Source of the DNA: Campylobacterota bacterium
GTDB taxonomy: Bacteria; Campylobacterota; Campylobacteria; Campylobacterales; Sulfurovaceae
Reading direction: 5' to 3'
Assembly: GCA_003646505.1 (NCBI GenBank)
Contig: QMKT01000076.1
Coordinates: forward strand, 1-8,694
Length of the DNA: 8,694 bases
Part shown: positions 5,940 to 8,694 of the stretch, piece after piece
How the letters are laid out: every line of letters starts with the position of its first letter
Numbering within the stretch: position 1 is the stretch's first letter
Position numbers and translations under genes: made by a program
Notes under the pieces: generated by a model
Seen by the model: only the letters and a program-made list of their open reading frames with translations
Told to the model about the DNA's origin: nothing
Database searches by the model: none

Positions 5940-7811
5940 TTAGGTATTTCTTTTAATACGTACTTTCTTTGGGTTAAACAGAGCAATAGCTTCTTTGATC
6001 ATGGGTTCATTTAGTAGGGTGGAGGGGTCTTTCTCTTTTGCTGCTTCTGTATCTCCTGCCTCCGGAGAGATACAAGAACTTTTCATTTCGATATCTTCTA
6101 TCATGGAAGCAGAATCTGCATCTTGATGTGGGACTTCGGTAGGCTCATCCATCTTTTTTATTTGTGGTTTTTGAGCTTCGGTTACTGAACTTGTTGAAGT
6201 GGTCGAAGACTCAACTACTTTTTTTTTAGCGATATTGACGATCTTAGTTTCAAAACCAAAGATGTCTTTTACAAACATATTGATGAGTCCCCAGTGATTG
6301 ATCAGCGTTTTCTTATCATCTCCCTCTGTCATGGAAGCCCAGGTTAATTTGTTGTCTGCAAAACTTTCAAATGCAATATTACGTTCAAAACATGCACCTA
6401 GATCATAATTTCTGTCATAAAGTTTTTTAACAAGTTGATCAAATGTTTTTTGATGAGGGTTTATCTGTGCTATGGGTGCTTCTGTTACAGCAGGCTCTTC
6501 AATAGTCTCCGTAGGGATAGACCCCTGTGTCTGTCCTGAGTCAACACGGGGATTGACCTCTGCATTGTTATCTTGAGTATCATGAGGCATTTTCTCAGAA
6601 GTCAGTGTATCTGTAGCTTCTTTTCTTGCTATTGTCTCTATAGCAGGTAGCGTTGCAATGATCTCATCTTCAGTAATTGTGATGACATCTGGAAGTACAG
6701 TGAGGTCAGGAGAAGGTGTGCTTACCATGATCTCTGAGACTTCTACACCTTTTAGTTCTTGTTCGAGTCCACGGATCATAGTGTCTATGTCTTTGATCTC
6801 AAGGGATTCCATCATTTTAAAAAGAGCCAGAGAGAGTACAAACTCACCATCGCTCCCAATAGCGAGTAATGATTTTGATTCTGCGATCACTCTAAAGAAA
6901 CGCTCTATGATCATAGGAGAGAATGTACCATTGCCGTTTAGCAGCAGATCTTTAAGATAGAGTGTAAGCTCATCGAGTATCATTTCAGCTTCATAATCGG
7001 TTGCCATCCTAATAAAGGCCAGTATTTTTGTGCTGTCTTTGTGCATGATATCATGAAGTAAGGCTTCCAGGTGGCTGGGTTCTATGATACCCAGCATACC
7101 CGTAACCGTACCCACATCTACAAAGTTTTTAGAATAGACAATGGCTTGATCCAGTAAGGTGAGAGAATCTCTAAGACTTCCTGCTCCAGAACGTGCGATG
7201 ATATCTAGAGCGTCTCTTTCATAGCCTACATTCTCAAGATCTAAGATGTGTTCCAAATGTTTAAGCACGAGGTTCTGAGGTATCTTTTTAAAGCGAAAAT
7301 GTTGTGTACGTGAAAGGATGGTCGCAGGCAGTTTCAGAGGATCTGTGGTGGCTAAAATAAACTTAACAAAATCAGGTGGTTCTTCAAGGGTTTTGAGGAG
7401 TGCATTAAAGGCCTGTGGTGTGAGCATATGGACTTCATCAATGATAAAGATCTTGTAGCGTGCGGAAGAAGGTTTGTATTTGGTATGTTCTATAAGGTCT
7501 TTAATGTCATCAATACCACGGTTGGAAGCTGCATCCATTTCGATGATATCCATATGACTGTTATCTCTAGCCATAACACAGTGTGTACATGTGCCACAAG
7601 GGTGGGAGGTCTCACCCTTCTCGCAGAGTAACGCTTTTGCAAAAATACGTGCAGTAGAGGTTTTACCACTCCCTCTAAGTCCGGAAAAAAGGTAGGCATG
7701 AGAGAGTCTGTTGCCATCAAGTGCAAGGGAGAGTGTTTGTGAAACTGCCTCTTGACCTATGAGGTCATCAAAGGTGGCAGGACGGTATTTTCTTGCTAAG
7801 GCTAAAGACAC
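5940..7811 (-). CDS. dnaX: DNA polymerase III subunits tau/gamma
   Basis: Motor subunit of the sliding-clamp loader. It uses ATP to load the beta clamp and, as tau, ties polymerases together. The 623-residue protein starts MSLALARKYRP. It has a P-loop GLRGSGKT at 44-51, a four-cysteine zinc module (C63, C72, C75, C78), a DEVH Walker B at 125-128, a sensor-1 region ATTDP at 154-158, SRTQ at 167-170 where most homologues have SRC, and a sensor-2 region GSLRDSLTLLDQA at 211-223. A collar domain runs to about 350, followed by an acidic low-complexity linker, a folded block near 453-530, a second linker, and a C-terminal NEPMIKEAIALFNPKKVRIK that resembles the polymerase-binding tail of tau. The start is GTG: TCCTTT at 7820-7825 is its AAAGGA, and an in-frame stop lies just upstream. 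Two slippage-type sequences occur late in the gene. Confidence 0.97.
   Translation of the reverse strand: MSLALARKYRPATFDDLIGQEAVSQTLSLALDGNRLSHAYLFSGLRGSGKTSTARIFAKALLCEKGETSHPCGTCTHCVMARDNSHMDIIEMDAASNRGIDDIKDLIEHTKYKPSSARYKIFIIDEVHMLTPQAFNALLKTLEEPPDFVKFILATTDPLKLPATILSRTQHFRFKKIPQNLVLKHLEHILDLENVGYERDALDIIARSGAGSLRDSLTLLDQAIVYSKNFVDVGTVTGMLGIIEPSHLEALLHDIMHKDSTKILAFIRMATDYEAEMILDELTLYLKDLLLNGNGTFSPMIIERFFRVIAESKSLLAIGSDGEFVLSLALFKMMESLEIKDIDTMIRGLEQELKGVEVSEIMVSTPSPDLTVLPDVITITEDEIIATLPAIETIARKEATDTLTSEKMPHDTQDNNAEVNPRVDSGQTQGSIPTETIEEPAVTEAPIAQINPHQKTFDQLVKKLYDRNYDLGACFERNIAFESFADNKLTWASMTEGDDKKTLINHWGLINMFVKDIFGFETKIVNIAKKKVVESSTTSTSSVTEAQKPQIKKMDEPTEVPHQDADSASMIEDIEMKSSCISPEAGDTEAAKEKDPSTLLNEPMIKEAIALFNPKKVRIKRNT
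6153..6159 (-). other. A AAA AAG heptamer in dnaX, candidate -1 frameshift site
   Basis: On the coding strand, codons 551-553 read ATA AAA AAG, which places A AAA AAG in the exact X XXY YYZ phase used for the programmed -1 shift in E. coli dnaX. After a -1 step the reading is GAT GGA TGA, giving a protein of about 555 residues. I see no strong stimulatory hairpin or upstream Shine-Dalgarno, so use of the site is unproven. Confidence 0.4.
6219..6227 (-). other. Run of nine A in dnaX, candidate transcript-slippage site
   Basis: Codons 529-531 are AAA AAA AAA on the coding strand, flanked by T and G. One added base, or a -1 shift, gives AGT AGT TGA (533 residues). One lost base, or a +1 shift, gives TAG at once (531 residues). 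Three bases after the run, GTTGAGT can pair with ACTTCAAC with one bulge. Thermus thermophilus dnaX uses an A9 run for transcript slippage to make gamma; by analogy this could do the same. Confidence 0.5.
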
Positions 7812-7858
7812 AGAGTGATTCCTTTATATGTATGAAGTAATGCATATTTATTGTTCTA

Positions 7859-7864
7859 ATTGTA
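7859..7864 (-). promoter_or_regulatory. Candidate -10 box of dnaX
   Basis: Read on the - strand, the sequence is TACAAT, one mismatch from TATAAT. It is 47 bases before the GTG start, in AT-rich DNA with no clear -35. It would start transcription about 40 bases before dnaX, back to back with the opposite promoter at 7887. Confidence 0.45.
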
Positions 7865-7886
7865 GTGGATTTTTACTTTTGGTTGG

Positions 7887-7892
7887 TATAAT
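7887..7892 (+). promoter_or_regulatory. Promoter (-10 box) of the ypfJ-like gene
   Basis: A perfect TATAAT follows a T-rich stretch (TTTTTACTTTTGG), as in other promoters of this window. The start would be near 7899, about 30 bases before the ATG. AAAGGGA at 7916-7922 gives a good ribosome binding site, five bases before the ATG. Confidence 0.7.
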
Positions 7893-7927
7893 TTAATAAA
7901 TAAAATTAGAATGCTAAAGGGAATATT

Positions 7928-8694
7928 ATGAAATGGAAAGGTGGAAGAAAGAGCACTAATGTTGAAGATAGAAGAGCAACATCAGGTGGTGGAGGACGGG
8001 GTGCACCCTCTATGCAAACTATGATGATCATATGGCCACTTATAAAGCCATTGCTTAAGACAAAATTTGGCTGGGCGATTATTGGTTTAGGCGCAGCTGC
8101 GTATTTTGCTGGGTTTAATCCACTGGCACTTATAGGTATGGGTACTCCAACAGGTAAAACTACTGTAGCTAATGAAGCCAAAGATAATCAAATGTCAGAC
8201 TTTATGAAAACCACACTTGGGTACACAGAAGAGGTTTGGAATACGGTGCTTCCTAAATATGGTATGAGATATAAAGAACCTATTATGGTACTTTATCGTG
8301 GAGGTACCAAAAGTGGTTGTGGTTTTGCCTCTTCTGCAATGGGACCTTTTTACTGTCCTGCTGATCAGAAAGTATACCTAGACCAAAGCTTTTTTGAAGA
8401 GTTGGCTAAAAACCATTCTGCACCTGGTGACTTTGCACAGGCATATGTGCTTGCACATGAAGTAGGGCATCACATACAAAACCTGCAAGGTACACTCGCT
8501 AAAGTTCAAAAAGCAAAACAGAGTTGGGGTGGTAGCAGCACGAAAGCCAATGCTTTACAAGTAAAAGTAGAACTTCAAGCAGACTGTTACGCAGGTGTAT
8601 GGGCACACCATGCACACAATAAATTTGGTATTTTAGAACGTGGCGATGCGGAAGAGGCATTAAGGGCAGCAAGTTCCATAGGTGATGATACACT
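7928..8694 (+). CDS. ypfJ: YpfJ-like neutral zinc metallopeptidase, membrane-anchored (3' end cut by window)
   Basis: The frame stays open to the window edge, giving 255 complete codons; the C-terminus is missing. It begins MKWKGGRKSTNVEDRR, the family start (E. coli YpfJ begins almost identically), then a glycine-rich stretch and one hydrophobic segment at about 48-71 that should anchor it in the inner membrane with the catalytic part probably outside. The zinc motif is HEVGHH at 177-182, and E215 in VELQADCYAG is the likely third ligand. C131 and C143, in SGCGFASSAMGPFYCPAD, are conserved and could form a disulphide, which fits a periplasmic location. Its natural substrate is not established. 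It has its own TATAAT and is divergent from dnaX. The family assignment is secure, the function only general. Confidence 0.93.
   Translation, partial: MKWKGGRKSTNVEDRRATSGGGGRGAPSMQTMMIIWPLIKPLLKTKFGWAIIGLGAAAYFAGFNPLALIGMGTPTGKTTVANEAKDNQMSDFMKTTLGYTEEVWNTVLPKYGMRYKEPIMVLYRGGTKSGCGFASSAMGPFYCPADQKVYLDQSFFEELAKNHSAPGDFAQAYVLAHEVGHHIQNLQGTLAKVQKAKQSWGGSSTKANALQVKVELQADCYAGVWAHHAHNKFGILERGDAEEALRAASSIGDDT

Noticed and set aside
5890..5943. 17-codon frame MWKLSFVREQITRFLYS in the convergent spacer
   Set aside because: Too short, with no good ribosome binding site and no recognised family; a chance frame or the trace of a repeat is more likely.
6426..6431. A6 run at the VKK codons of dnaX as a third slippage site
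   Set aside because: GTT AAA AAA CTT is not a favoured heptamer. A -1 stop follows closely, but such stops are frequent in this AT-rich gene.
7906..8181. 91-codon open frame on the - strand
   Set aside because: Shadow of the start of the ypfJ-like gene, whose + strand frame has clear family motifs and a promoter.
1..8694. CRISPR arrays, tRNA/rRNA genes, insertion sequences, phage or defence genes
   Set aside because: No regularly spaced repeats, cloverleaf or rRNA segments, transposase-like or integrase-like frames were seen on either strand.

Overview
The window is an AT-rich bacterial chromosome segment. It most resembles the Campylobacterota (Epsilonproteobacteria), probably a Sulfurovum/Sulfurimonas-like genus. 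Three things point there: the order ferredoxin - ndk - yceD-like - rpmF - plsX - fabH, which I recall from Campylobacter jejuni; the Allochromatium-type ferredoxin with a long acidic tail; and promoters with a clear TATAAT but no good -35. The assignment to a genus is inference. Almost everything here is core housekeeping DNA. I see no mobile element, CRISPR array, tRNA, rRNA or defence locus.

Layout. 5-1162 (+) is metK (S-adenosylmethionine synthase), followed by a hairpin. 1310-1672 (+) is a 2[4Fe-4S] ferredoxin, which looks like a single-gene unit with its own hairpin. A strong TATAAT at 1772-1777 starts a likely four-gene operon: ndk (1839-2252), a YceD/DUF177 protein (2274-2648), rpmF for ribosomal protein L32 (2737-2898) and plsX (2904-3902). 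A textbook intrinsic terminator at 3908-3938 closes it. fabH (4013-5026) restarts transcription behind a 14-bp perfect palindrome and is tightly coupled to a YmdB-family metallophosphoesterase (5035-5844, TTG start).

On the opposite strand, convergent with ymdB, lies dnaX (7811-5940; clamp-loader tau/gamma, GTG start). It is divergent from a YpfJ-like membrane-anchored zinc metallopeptidase (7928 to the right edge, incomplete). The two divergent promoters lie back to back at 7859-7892.

How the genes fit together. The ndk-yceD-rpmF-plsX-fabH group joins nucleotide supply, ribosome assembly and the entry steps of phospholipid and fatty-acid synthesis, a linkage of rpmF with plsX/fabH that is widespread in bacteria. 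Here it is split into two transcription units by a terminator between plsX and fabH.

The most interesting signal is in dnaX. It has a run of nine A at codons 529-531 with stop codons close by in both other frames, and an E. coli-type A AAA AAG heptamer in the correct frame at codons 551-553 with a nearby -1 stop. Either could make a shortened gamma-like protein that lacks the C-terminal tail. I found no convincing undescribed multi-gene system.
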